Assembly (NCBI GenBank): GCA_959347315.1
Contig: OY365806.1
Span: forward strand, 53,745,862 to 53,809,861
Length of the DNA stretch: 64,000 bases
Source: Bimastos eiseni
Taxonomy: Eukaryota; Annelida; Clitellata; Crassiclitellata; Lumbricidae
Direction of reading: 5' to 3'
Shown in pieces: positions 34,401-48,892 of the stretch. The notes beneath the pieces were generated by a model. The model was not told where the DNA came from. It saw only the letters and a list, made by a program, of their open reading frames with translations, and searched no databases. Numbering within the stretch: position 1 is the stretch's first letter; each line of letters starts with the position of its first letter. Position numbers and translations under genes: made by a program.

Positions 34401-37400
34401 AGTGTAGAGCTGTGATTTATTGTGAAATAGATATGAAAATAACCAGATAACTAAGGGTTAAGTTTTGATTTCGCTTTCATAACGCGTGCGCATTAGGTCG
34501 TCCAAAAATCTTCAGTGTATTTTGGTTCTCGCGTATAAGTCGAATACCGTTTTCGTCGTCCTGAAATAGCATTAAATTTCTCGACTTATACTCGAGTATA
34601 TACGGTATGGGACTAATTTACTTTTGAGGTTTCATTATTGTGTGACATGAGATGTTCAGTTGGTGTGCTGAGTTTGTGGCTCAACATTTGCTGGTGGATG
34701 TCCACTGAGGGCCCTATGTAAGGACGCAGAGCAATATGTTGTTGTTGCATGTGTGTCTACGGGGCAAGCAGTAGAAGTTGGCTTGACATAAACAGGAAGT
34801 CCTCTGATGTGCACTGGTTCTGTACCCTGGACTTTGCAATTTATCTGTTGCCATCTCAAAAGCCTAAGAAAAGAAAATAATATGGAGTTATGGGCCATCC
34901 AGTCCACGTATTACATATGCAGCGAGGGGAGGAGAGGTTTTTAGTTTTGGCGATTTTGCGTACGGTGGGGCGGAGAGGGTGTCCCGAAAATATGTATGTA
35001 CGCAACTATAGCTGTCTGATTATGACGTCCACAATACAGAATATTAAAATCGACACTGTAAACACAATCACAGACTATATTCCTGCTTAATCAATATTAG
35101 AAGATTAGCAGTAGTGGCATAATGACATGTAGTATTAAAACTTTCAAAATGCGAGTGTTTCATTTCTTCATAACAGCTAACAAGTTTAAGCTGTCAAATA
35201 TGATGCTTATCAAAAATAAAGGACCTCTGTTAAAATCAATGTCTTATAGATACCTTTCGGGGACATACACATATTACGTACGCAGCGAGGGGGAGGGGTA
35301 GTACTTGGTATAAACTCAGACACGGACAAACAATGGGTCCAAGTTTTAAAATAAATGGGCTTTTTGATTGTCTGCTTTTAAAAGGAAATCAGATTATTTT
35401 ATTTACAAAATGACAATTGGTCTGAGTTCTGAGCTGAGCTTCGGTTCATTGTACTCTGGCGTAATGACTTTTGCGGGTGATGTCCCAATGCTATTGAAGT
35501 GCTTAGTAAGTAGTATGATGCTAAATATGAGTAAATACTAAGAAACAAATGTAGATATTTCTGCTCCTTTTTTTTTGGTAAGGATTATTGTGCAATAACC
35601 AAATTAATATTTATGTCAGCATTTTCGCTGGCCACAGCGGGCTATTGCTAAGTGGATGAGCCAATACATAATTTATTGTTAGACCATGTGGCATGTGGTG
35701 AGCCGCCCAAACTGTAAATTTTTTTATAACATCAACGCAGATTATTGTTTCCGATTATGAATATAGCGATTATTCTAATGTTCAGCCTGATTATGCATAG
35801 TGATGCACCTATACTTTTAACTACTGTGAAATTTGCATATTTAACAGATTGTTTTATTGATATGTTGCAGTTTTACTCCTGGTGAGATATTTGTTGTGCA
35901 TAATGACATGGGAGATGGTTGGCTTTGGGTGACATCTTCATCGACTGCACTAAGTGGAATCATCAACAGGGAATTGGTTCAGGAATTGGTAAGTAGCTAG
36001 TTGTAGTGTAAAATGTAGTTTAATCTATCAATGCCAGAACTTCCGAACTTTACTGACCGGCTGACCTGTTATGATGCTGTACTTGGAAGCCACAGCTGTC
36101 ATCATATTGTAATGTGCATATTGTTGTAATGATTTATCATACTCTATGAGTTACAATTGTGTTTCGGCATGTGCAGCGTGAACTCGTTAGCACGACGTCA
36201 TTGGGCAACATCTTTTATGATGCAGCATGTAAATTAGGCCGTGCATTAAATGGGATAGTGATGTAAAAGTAATTGTTTAGATATGCCACAATTCTTGTGT
36301 TGCACATTGACCAGTTCGTCATGTTAAGTTAATAGCTCTGGACGGCATGCCACATTAGACAGAATGGCTTATCAAACAGTAGCATGTAAAGGAGTTCATA
36401 TTTTATTTCGGGGTTTTGGGATTTTAAATCTAACATGGTCGTGTTTTCTGTGTTGCCAAATTATATGGCAAAATATTGTGTTGATTAGTTAACTCTTCCA
36501 CAGTGAATGCATTTTTTTGACTGAACATTAAACATGAATCTTTCTAGCCTATAGTTTTGGTTTGATTGATATTTGTTTGGTGGAAGCAACATTGTACATA
36601 GTGGAAATTCCGTGTGTATTTATCCAATAGTTTGGTAAAGTAAGAATGCAATTTTTGGCGATGTTTCTTTGTTAATAGTTGTAACAACCTATTTAAATTC
36701 ATCAGCAAAATCCCAGAACAATAAATTATATCGTTAAAAATTTTTGTGAGGCTCTCAAGCAAACAAGATTGAAAATTGGAACAATCTGGGGTCTGAAGAT
36801 GACAAAATTGGGGGCACTGCCAACGAATGTTTTATGGTCGATATCACTGTTTATAAATAAACTCATTTTTGGACTAAATTTGTTGGGTTTCTTACTTTTC
36901 ACCTGTTCACAAATTTGTCTTAAAAGGGGTTTGCAGTTTTTAATTTGATTTTCTTCACTTTGTGATATTTGCATGGATTTGTTGTATTATAATTCCAATT
37001 TTCTTCTTATAATGTTTCATATTTTTTATCAGCTTTGAGGTAAATACCTAAACTTGTATTTGGCAAAACAATGTAGATGAGTCAAAGATGAAAAAATTAT
37101 ATGTAGCATGTGTCAATATTTCCAAAATTTTAAAGTGCTTTTATAGGAGCTAAAAATTGTCAAATTTATTAACAACACACCTGCAAAAGAATGTGGATTA
37201 TTTATGCTGTGTTGGAACAGAATTTATCCCATCTTTTCAAAGCTGAAGCCCATCCTGGTCAGTTGTTTCTTTTCTTGCCTGTGCTCTCAATCTTAGTCAT
37301 TTGCTTCAATGGCAGCCCTCTTGAACTGCGATATTCTTAAATCGACCCACTCTTGTTTGTTGTTTTATACCATACTCTGCTCGGCTCACTACTTACCGAA

Positions 37401-40400
37401 GCTGTCTTTAATACTATTTTTGCATGCTAACAATATTACTTTCATCCAATAGCTCCTTGTCTAACTCAGCTCTCTAACTACTTGCTTCTGTTTTTGGCGA
37501 TTTCAGTCTTGGATGGCCAGTAACAAGCTTCTCCTGAATCCTTCTAAGACTGAATACCTCCTGCAAAACACAAGTGAACAAGTCTGTAAATTTGATTGGG
37601 TTACATATGCTCAATTTGGCGAATTACTAATTGATCATCATAAAGAATGTGCAAGCAGTTTTGATGTAATTTTTAATCCACCATTTCCTTACTAAGCCTG
37701 TTCAGGTCATGTGCAACTCTTTTCACTTCAACACAAGCGATATTCATCAGGAATGAGATCTCACATGCGTCAAACTGTTGTTGTTTCGCTAGTTAAGGTT
37801 CTGGTTTTCAGTCAGATTGACTGTTACAACTTGCATCGTGGTGTTATAAGAGAGATTTACAGCTGCTACAAATAGTTCAAAAGTTCTTGCCAGAACCGTC
37901 ACTAAGCCCAATAGATATCATTGCATTCATTACAGTGATTGGTCATTGTAAATGGAATCTAGCTTGAGTTGTCTGTCACAAGACACTGATATTTGCCAAA
38001 CTAGATCGGATTCTTATATAAGCAAACATAGGATAGGCACTTTCCTGGTTGTGCCAATAACCAACGACACTGCAGAGATAAAAAGTGGAATCGTGGCATA
38101 AGTGTTGAAAAATCAATAAGTGTACAGTATGAGTTCAAGTTTTACAAGATAGACTTTGAGGTTGTTCATAAAGAATGTCTGCAAAAAATTGTCTGTTAGG
38201 GATCCTTCCTTCTTGTTGGTCCCATTTGACATTGCCTTCTTCATTCCCCTTATTGGGACTCTGCACTTGATTGATAAACATAGTACTAAGCCCACTATTA
38301 GATATCCTGTTGATCTTGCCTAGCTAACTGTGTCATAGGGTGAGTGGCTTTGATACTGCATTGTTCAGCAAAGTTCTCTAAAATGATTGACTGTATTAGC
38401 CTACAGACTGTCTGAGCACTGCTATTTGCAGATGCACCATTGGTTGATGCTTTGTACATTAAACATGTTGTGATTTAAGTGACTAATTGCAATTAATCCT
38501 AGACCAAATATATGCAAATGTGATGAACATTAGCACTGTGCCCTCAAAACCAGCAACGCTGTCAATGTGGGGTGTCTGTGCTTGGGCCAGGGATCTTCGA
38601 AACTGGGAAGGTGAGAGGGCTAGTAATGCCAGGCACAGAAACTGTGGAAGACAGTTCCAAGCTGAGGCAAAGCTCCTAGGCAGAGCGCATATGCTTAGCA
38701 ATGATGAGGCCATTTGTGGAATATCACATGTAGGCTCTTGCGGGTAAAGAGGAGACTAGAGTGCAGAAAAACCACAGGTAGGTCAGGGCCACCCCAACAG
38801 GGCATTTGCATGCAAGGGAAATGGTTTTGAACTGTATATGCTGTTGAATAGGAGGCCAAATCAGTATCATGTGGATTTATGACTTCTTCTGCTTTAAGGA
38901 ATTGTAAAAAATGCTATAGCTATGTTTTTGATAAGTGGATCTACTAAGGCTAATATATCTGTGTGCAATACCTAGTTATATGATGGCTGTTCATAGGTTA
39001 TTCTTGACTCTAATTCTGTGTCCTGTGACAGAATGGAAATGTTGATCCAGTTGAAGCGAGTGATTGGTTCCACGGAGATATTACGAAGCAGGATGCTGCA
39101 GATAAGCTGGCAAAAGGTCAGTCAAAACTCAGTTGCAGATTCAGTCGATTAATTTGGAAATGGATATGTATTTGGATGCATTTGATGTTCACTGACACTG
39201 TTCAAAATGATGTTTAAAGTAATAAATGTTATCCTCTGAGGATGACCTTGAATGTTATCCTCTGAGGATAATCTTGAATTTCTTCCTCTGAGGATGATCT
39301 TGAGTGTGATCCTCTAAGGATGATCTTGAATGTGATCCTCTGAAGATGATCTTGAATGTGATCTTCTGAGGATGATCTTGAATGTTATCCTCTGAGGATG
39401 ATCTTGAATGTTATCCTCTGAGAATGATCTTGAATGTGATCCTCTAAGGATGATCTTGAATGTGATCCTCTGAGGATGATCTTGAATGTCTTCATCTGAG
39501 GATGATCTTGAATGTGATCCTCTGAGGATGATCTTGAATGTCTTCATCTGAGGACGATCTTGAATGTCTTCATCTGAGGATGATCTTGAATGTCTTCATC
39601 TGAGGATGATCTTAAGTGTTCCCAGTATCTAATGCACAGCTCATGAAGCAATGGCACACCAGGTTAGAATATCAATAAACCAAGAGAACAGCCTTTGTTG
39701 TGCACTTAATTTGACAAAGTTAAGAACAAAAAGGAATAAGCGACTGAAGAAAACAAATGCATACAGGGAGATTTAAAATCTCCGAGGAAGCTTGCTTACC
39801 AAGGATTTGTTAGATTTTACTTCTGTCCATCAGATATCCTTCTGGACTATGACTTGGGATGTGAAAACGTCTGCAGTCTCATCTCATCCTCTCATCTCTC
39901 TCTCTCTATCTGTTGGTGCTTTTTGACGTATCTCCTGCTTTTGACATGGTGGACCATATGGATTCTGCTCCAGCAATTACATTTACCCTGTGGCTTATCT
40001 GGTATCCCCTTCTTTGGTGCAAATTCAGATGGTTGTCCTTGGAGTCTCCAGGACTCAGTGGGTCGGGGTTAAATTTGTTGTTCCCCAGGACTCTATGCTC
40101 GGCCTCATCCTATACATGCTCTTTACTGCTGATATTCTGCTTTATAATTATACTAAGCACATGGCCATCTTTATGCAGATAATGTCTAGGCTTTTGTACA
40201 TGGTCCATCATCTGAACAACTGTCCCTAGTCTGCTCTATTGATTCTCTTGTTTCTGATCTTCATTATTGGATGTTAACTAACAGACTCTGCCTAAATGCT
40301 ACAGAAACTAAGCTGATCTGGTTTGGGTCTAGGCAACAGCTTGCTAAACTTGACCTACAACTACTGACTGACAAATTTCCTGCTTACACATACTCTTCTA

Positions 40401-43400
40401 ATGTCTATGACTTGGGTGTCACACTTGATTCCTCCCTCATGTTCACAAAACACATATCTTACCTGATCCGCCCCTGCTGTTTTCAATTGAAGCGACTCAG
40501 TGCTTTTGACTCAGACCATTGGTCTCTCTCTCTGTCTTTACCACCATTGTTCATGCGTTTGTCTGTTCCCAACTGCAACTGCAACTCACTTTATATGGGC
40601 CTCCCTAAACAGCGTCTTTCACCTTCAATCGGTCTTAAATTCTTCAGCTAGGCTCATTGGCCAAATCCCTCGCTCTCATCATATCTCTACTTGAAGCCTT
40701 GCACAGGCTTCCTATCACTGCACATATCCACTGCAAGATTCCCTTTCTAGCTTCCAAAGCCTAGCTAGGCAGTACCCCGAGATATCTCTCTGACTATTTG
40801 CGAATGCCATTATCTGCAACTTCATCTCATTCCTTGCATTTTGTTAATCAACTGGATCTTTTTGTTCCTAGAACTAAGCCTGCCCTTTCCCAACACTGGG
40901 CCTTTGCGGTTGCTGTCCATCTACCTGGAATGAACTTCCTCTCTCACTAAGGGCTAAAGTAATAACTGGCTTCTCTCCATCGACCTCTCACTCTTTAAAG
41001 GTTTTTATTTTTCCATGGGGTTTCCTTGCTGAATAGTTATTTCCGCGAGATGCTATATAAATCTACGCATGTACTCAAAAATAGTGTCAAAAATCGATGG
41101 CTCGTATATAAGTTGAACCCATAAAATCAAAACGAGTGATGTTTAAAAGGTTTTAGTGGTTTAAAAATAACTTTAAAAAATATTCAAAATCTAATCAAAT
41201 AATGTTTGAAATTCATTTTGACCCCTTTGGCGACAAACCCAATTATATTTGTCCTCACCTCAACAATTGACCTTTATACGGCAAACCCGATTATAATACA
41301 ATACATACATACATACATATATACATACATACATACATATATACATACATACATATATGCGTACATACATACATACATACATACATATATACATACATAT
41401 ATACATACATACATACATTCATACATACATACATATACATACATATACATACGTATAAATACACATACTTACATATACATACACACGTATAACCATAACC
41501 ATGACCTTTATTGTTTTCATAAACACAACATAAAGCATAAAGACAACATATATCGCAGTAACAGGAGAAGCAAGGGAAAAGAAAATCCCTAAAGGGACAG
41601 ACGTCCCGCTGGTCGGGTCACCCTTAAATGAGAAAATTCGGTACACAGGCGGTTGGTTGAAAATTATACAAAATACAACTTAGTTTGAGACTTAACTAGT
41701 TAACTAAAAAGACAAAATGCAGGAGACTATTAGAAAATAAAAGACAGAGAATAGGTAAGTAATAAGAAGAGTTTAAACATTATTAGGTATAATTAGAAGG
41801 ATTCATTAATTAGGAAGTCACGTAAATTCTTTTAAATGCACATATACTAGGTTGTGAACGAAGGATAGATGGCAAGCTATTCCAGATCATTGGTCCAGTG
41901 TGTCTGATTGAGAATTTTCTTGTATTTGTGTGGGCAAAAATCAGCCTATAGGTATTAGTCGCACGCAGACCGCACGGATTAACTTCAGCTGAGTGCACGA
42001 AATAAGCAGAGAAAATGGGAGGAAGTTGATTGTTGTGATGCTTAAACTTTATCTCAGCAGTTTGGTAGATTACTATCTGACTAATATTTTTAGGATTTTA
42101 GCTCGCCTAAAAATAATCTCAGTAGGCTAGGAGTAATCAAACCATTAATCAAACGAATTGCTCGATTCTGCTGTATGACCAGCGTTGTCAATCTTGAAGG
42201 ATAATTGGAGGCCCAAATTATAGCACAATAGGATAAATAGGGATAAATCATTGTGTAGTATAAATTAATACAGATTATCCTATCAAGAATATTCATTACG
42301 ATCAATAGATGAAGAAATGCTATCCTGTAGGTTTAATAGTGACATTACGGTGGAATGGCCTGACTGGAATCCATGCTGAAGCAAATAAATAAAACCCTTT
42401 TTTTATGTAGTCCGTGATAAAGTACATTACTTTTTCAAGTAACTTAGATAAGCAAGGTAAAATGGATATGGGTCTGTGGTTCCTGGACAACTCGGTGCCG
42501 GACAATTCGGCGCCGAGCAGTTCAGTGTGGACAGTTCGGCACCGGGACAATTTGGCGACGGACAATTTGGCGCCGGATGAATTTGTAAGTCTATTTAGAC
42601 CGGATATCGGTATGTAGTAACTGGCATTTTCAAAATATTCAGAATGGGAGCGAAATAGTATTCTCCGTATTATCCAACAGGTGTCTGGTTATTATAGAGA
42701 CTGGTGAAGGCAACAGCCCTAAAATACTGACTTTGAGTAATTGCAATTAAAAAGTACAGTAACATTAGACATGGATTTATCAACTTCTACTGCCGTTAGT
42801 AAATACTATATGAGTCGGAAACCGAAATCAATGTAATTTGTATTATTCTTTAGTTTTCTCTACATTGGAAGACTACTCTAGTTAGAAGGTGACGTGGTCC
42901 CTATGTGTTGACTATCACTACAATAACCAAACATGTGCTGGATAGTATGGAGAATATTATTTCGCTCCTATTCTAAATATTTTAAAAGTAATCCGATATC
43001 TGGTCTAAATCCACTTACAAACTCATCCGGTGCTGAATTATATGGCGCCAAATTGTCCGCACAACAAACTGTCTGGTGCCGAATTGCCTGCGCTGAACTG
43101 TCCGATCACCGGGTCTGTAGTTAGCTATATTATCTTTGGAGCCTTGTTTGTGAATGGGAGTGATTTTAGCTAATTTCTGGTTGCTGGGAACAATACCAGT
43201 TGAGAGTGAGCAATTGATTACAACAGCAAGTGGTAAGACAATGAGGTTTAAGACAGGATAACATATACATACATGCATACATACATACATCCGCACATGC
43301 GCACATACCAACATACGCACGCACACACATCACACACACACACACACACATTTATATATATATATGCATAAACATACATACAGATACATGTATAGACATA

Positions 43401-43646
43401 TACACAAATATGTATATACATATATATACACATAGGTTACATATATATGTACAGATACACACATATTTTTATTTATTTATTTTTATTACCAAGATTGGAT
43501 ACAGCTCTTCTTCCAACATCTTTTGCTCAGAAGTGCACACACATGCCTCGACGACGTAATTGCAGTTTTACTGCAGAGCAATTGTGCGCGAAGGACTTGC
43601 GCAATGTCCCTACACAGTGACAGAGTCACTGTGTAGGGACATATGT

Positions 43647-43689
<43 letters not shown>

Positions 43690-46600
43690 ACATTTATACA
43701 TACATAGATACATACACATATACATACTTATATACATACTTACATACATATATATATATATATATGCATATATGTACATACATACACACACATGTATATA
43801 CATATATATATATGTATATATATACATATAGATACATAAATTTCATACATGCAATTATACACAGACATACATATATAAATGGACATATAAATTCATATAT
43901 ATACATATATACATGCATTATGCATTTCTACATACATATATATATATATACATATGTATATATATATATATGCATACTTATATACATACAACCTTCTTGT
44001 CCGTGTTCAATTGTATTATTTCATTTCTTTTTGTTGATCATCTGTAGGGCTGTAAATTTTTCGCGGTCATCGCAGGATTCGCAAAATTCGTGAATTTTTG
44101 ATACTACCGCGAATTTTGACATAATGCCGCGAATTAGACTGTTTTTTTTTGTGCTGCTTGTGTTTTTGACGTTGTAACGGCAAAGGTTCTAAACATTAGT
44201 TACAACTTCGTGTGCAAAAAATATTCGGTGGCTAGAGGAAGACGTTCAGTTCAAGCTTGGTACGTTTCAGAAAAGCGGCAAGCGGCGATCTGCTATTTTG
44301 CAAAACATGCAATCAATGTGCCCGTTGAATTTAATCGGAGGCACAGTTGTTCGAGCACATGAATAAGCACCGTTCACAAGCGCAAAGCATAGAATATTGA
44401 GAGTGTAAAGGCGAAAAGCGAAAGATTGCAACCTGCTCTTTCAACTGTGTTTTCAAAGCAGACATCGCAGCAACAGCACCCGCTATTATTGGCATGATTG
44501 GTCGTTGATTATACTAAGTTATTGACTTTTTTTATCGTGTTGCACATGTGACCTTGAACACGCCGCGAATGTTGTGTTTTGTGGCCGCGAATTGGCCACA
44601 AATTTGTCTATTTTTGAGATTTACAGCCCTATAATCATCTGCATTTTGTTTCGTAGCTGGACCTGGCAGTTGGTTGGTGCGGCCAAGCGACACGACGGAG
44701 GGTGACTATTCTATCTTCTTCTACTGCAACAAACAGATCCAGAGATTTAAAATACAGAAGACGGGAAGACAGTACTACATGGGAGGACGATATTTTGACA
44801 GGTATTTCTGTTACCTTATAAGCTGTGCTTTGCTGCCAGCCTGTCACTGTTGTCGAAATGGTTGAATTCTTACTTTGCTCATGTAAAAATGAGAATTTTA
44901 CACCAAAGCAGAACTTCCACTGGCATTTGTGTTTCTTGGTTGCACTGCTTTGTTGTTTTCTTAAATTTTATACAGTACCATTAAAGCTTGGTTTTTAAGA
45001 AGTTTAGGTAGAGTTTATTTATCTTTAAAGATACAGTTGTTAAGTTGAACGATGTCTGCAATATGATTATTATGCTTCTTATGTGGTAACCTGCCTGTCT
45101 TTGCTTCCACATCAAGTATCACATTATAACAAGGTTCTTTGCTTGAGCTGAATTAGGTATTGCTAACCACAATAGAATTTGTGTTATTATGAGAAATGTT
45201 ATAAGAAAATTCGTGTACGTTGTTGATGAGGAAATTGATTTTTTCTGGTAGCTGAGTGGTAGCACTTGTAGCTATTTAATGATCTTAGTTGTTTGCTTGC
45301 TTTCAGCATAGCTGAGATCATTGAACGATACAAAACAGAGCAGATTGTAGAAGGTCACATCTTAGGAACACCAGTCCTCCGAGTAAGTTAGACTACATTT
45401 CTAGACTTATAAATAAATGCTATTTTGCTTACATGACTGTTACTTAATGAAGTGTCCATATTCCGGGGCTAAAACACCTGAGGTATCATCTGAGATTTGC
45501 ATTGCTGGGTGCAGTTAGCTTCACTTAATCTACTAAATAATTATCTATGTGCTGTTTGAGGTAGTTCAGTTTTGTTTTAAATCCCAAGTTGAACATCCAG
45601 GATGTATTTCTCTTAAGTGGTGCTATATAATTTTGTGATTACAATTACAACAAAAGCCTGTAAAGACTTGGGCCTTTGTTGTAATTCAGGTAGTTTCTAC
45701 ATTTAGTGTTTTGCTGATTTATACAAGTCAATTCTGTTTCTTGACCAAAACTGATCTCATAAGAACTCAACACACTTTCTTAATAATTTCAGTACTATGT
45801 TTCTTATGTTTAACCCTTTAATGACCAGTGTTATTGATTGTGCCTTATGTTTTACTATGCATTGGTCATCAAAGGGTCAAGAGTCTGGTACTACATCGGC
45901 TCTGTCATTCTCCTCTGACCAGTCAGTCTCTCCTCAGTGCTGGCAATTGACCACTTCTGACAAAGCATGCAGCTGATGATGGCCGTCATGTGATTGTTTG
46001 AGATTTTACAGATCTTACTTCTTAGTCATTCTGTTTCTTTAGCCTCGAGCAGTGCAATCCAGTGATGCAACCAATCAAAGCCTGGCAGGCCGTGACATTT
46101 ATGCGACGATGCGACAGTCGAGCGGTTCTAATTTCTTCCTCAATCGAAAGGACCTTGTTGTGATTTTCGGGTTTCTGAACAAAAAGAGTTAGTAGTTCCT
46201 CTCTCTATTTCATTTTCATATTTACATATAAGACCTTGATGTCTACTTCTTTAAGGCTGTTATAATTTTGTAAAAATGTTAAGTAATGAGTGTACTATCT
46301 AGAGACTATTGCCAGTGAAATAGGACAGCAAAAGCAAGGGATTTTTTCCTTGTTTTCGATGTCTAGCATCACTAGTAGTGGTTTATTTTATTGTTTGGTA
46401 TTGTATTCACAGAGTTCTTAAGCACCTCTCACAGTACTTCCTAATCAGAGGCACTCTCAGTGTGAAGAGCCCTGTGAAACTGATGGGCAGAGACAGCAAT
46501 ACCTCCAGCAAGGATCATTGAATGAGTGAGTCATAGAGTCATTCCAAAGTGAAGGTGCTAACAAGGCATAGGCACAATGCTGGCAGTAGAAGTTTGAGTC

Positions 46601-48729
46601 CAAGGTACTAAAAAAGAGCGAAATCGGTGACTAGAGTTAGCCAAGGGAGGATGACGAATGAAATCACAAATATATTGTGGGGCAGAAGTATAGCGCTTGG
46701 CCCAGAACCATTCTGGAGATTAGAAAAAGATTTTTAAAATGAAGGCAGCCATAAAGGGAATCTATAGTAGGTGTTCAGTCTCGAAAGTCAAGATATGTGA
46801 AAGCGAGGAAGGAGTGCAATCAGAAGGACAGCTGCATTTAGTACCAATTGACGTGTAGCCAGGCAATATTTCAGAAGGCCAACAAGCAGTAAGTTACAGT
46901 AATCAATGTGTGATCAGATGAATGCGATGCACCAATGCAGGGAACTGGGCTTGGGTCGCCTAGCATTGTTTTGACTATTTCTGGCATCATATAAGTGCAT
47001 CCCTGAAACTGAAAGGCTTGCATAGGGCATAGAATGATAGGCTTGCCTTTTTGCAGATTCAGTCAATATGGGAGTCAAAACTAAGCCTATCAGTGTTGGT
47101 TACCCTAGAATAAACAGATCATACCACCCTTTTCACACCTGGTATATAAGGTGGGAGATTTAGTAACCTTAGATCATGGGCACCTAAATATCGTCACCTT
47201 GGATTTATTGCTTTTGAGTTTGAGCTTGCAAGCAAGTGCCCACATAGCAACTTTTTCAAGTTCAGAGCATGTGGTGTCTACAGCAGAGTCAGAATGTAGC
47301 TATTGTCTGTGTATCTAAGCAATCTATTACTGCAGGGTAGGCAAGTTTCATGCCAGAAATAGTCATCACAATGGCAGGCAAATTGCCCTAGGTTCATCAG
47401 ATGATGTTGATGTAGACTGTGACGATAGTGACCGAGATTCAGATTATAGGCATTGCAGCCCGGAGACGGACATAGATTATTGTAAGCGTATGTGTAAATA
47501 GTCTAGTGTAGACCCCATGTCAGAGGCAGCCAGATCACATGTCTATTGAATCACAGGACGCTGGCACATCGCGACATATGCCTCAGAATGAATGGATCCA
47601 TATGATCCATACAGATGACCCTCCATCAAGCATTCCGTTTACTGACAATCCATATATAAACGTCTCTTTGGGATTCTCAGAGGCCACAGTGTTTCTGACG
47701 GATGAGAGTGTCAGCATGATGGTGGTTGAATACAAGTAGATGTATGCTTCACAAGTTATGGATGAATGTTATACATCCCAGCGCATTGCATTTCGGATTT
47801 ATTCTCTGGTCTGGTGCTTTACGGCACTGCACCTACTTACCTTCAGGGCCTTTGCGTCCTGTTGCTGCCAGTATAAGTACTGGCAGGTCTTCTTGTTGTC
47901 TCTTTCTCTTGGACCTCAATGTAGGCCTGATTGCTTAATGACTAGGTCTACTGGTCAACCAATCCACTTTATAAGTTCTGCATGAAAGGCAGTAGTGAGA
48001 GAATGAATTAATGTTAATGTGGACACTGTTTGGTGCAGCTGGCGGTGACATTGCCATCATGCAAGCAACACTCCAAAAGTCATAGTTAAGAATCAGATAT
48101 AGGCAAAATATGGCAGATAAATTTTGTAGTAATGGTGTGAAAAGAATAAAGATAATATGATCTGGATTGTCTTGCCATATGTTTGATCTGATCTGTAACA
48201 GGCCAACGTACAAAGAAATGGAAGAATATGTATTTTGTGCTGAATGGTACTGAGCAGCAACTGTATTATTTTGACAACCAGAAGGTAACAAGCTATGTTG
48301 ATTTATATTTGTGTTATTGGTTTCCTGGTTTGCATTACCAGTTGGTATTGTATGGTAATGTGATAATTTAGCCCTTTAAAACAGTTATCAACAAATAAAG
48401 AATTTAAAAGTTCTGACAATTTGTAGATCCTTAAAGCCCAAGTTTTGGGGGCATGGCTAGCTGTTACATTTGCTCTTGACATCTGATTGGACGTAGGTCT
48501 TCACTGTGTATTACAGTGCTCTGGTTGATCAGATAAGAGAAACAAATCGCCTCTGACCAAGACCGTGTTTGGGCCTCAGCCCATGGCATGGCATCTGTGT
48601 TGTGCGTGATAGACGCTGTGCAGGTCGCAATGCTTAAGTGCATAGCCCTTCCCCTCTTCTTCCATGTAATATGCATAACAATACACATGTATGTGTGTGC
48701 TTGTGTCTGTATATATATGTATATATATG

Positions 48730-48760
<31 letters not shown>

Positions 48761-48835
48761 ATACATATGTATATATAATGGTTCATGCACGGTCTGATAT
48801 ATCTCGTACATGTCCTTTTGCTCTTGAGCCTATGG

Positions 48836-48892
<57 letters not shown>

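Noticed and set aside
34656..35090. Frames of 66-83 residues on both strands
   Set aside because: No family resemblance, overlapping strands, intronic position.
39210..39615. CRISPR-like regular array
   Set aside because: Units are contiguous tandem repeats without spacers, in an animal intron.
41206..41592. 128-residue frame with [10 protein letters not shown] repeats
   Set aside because: Translation of the (ACAT)n microsatellite and the LINE 3' end.
43560..44093. 177-residue frame rich in Tyr, Ile and Thr
   Set aside because: Translation of TA/ACAT microsatellite and a SINE fragment.
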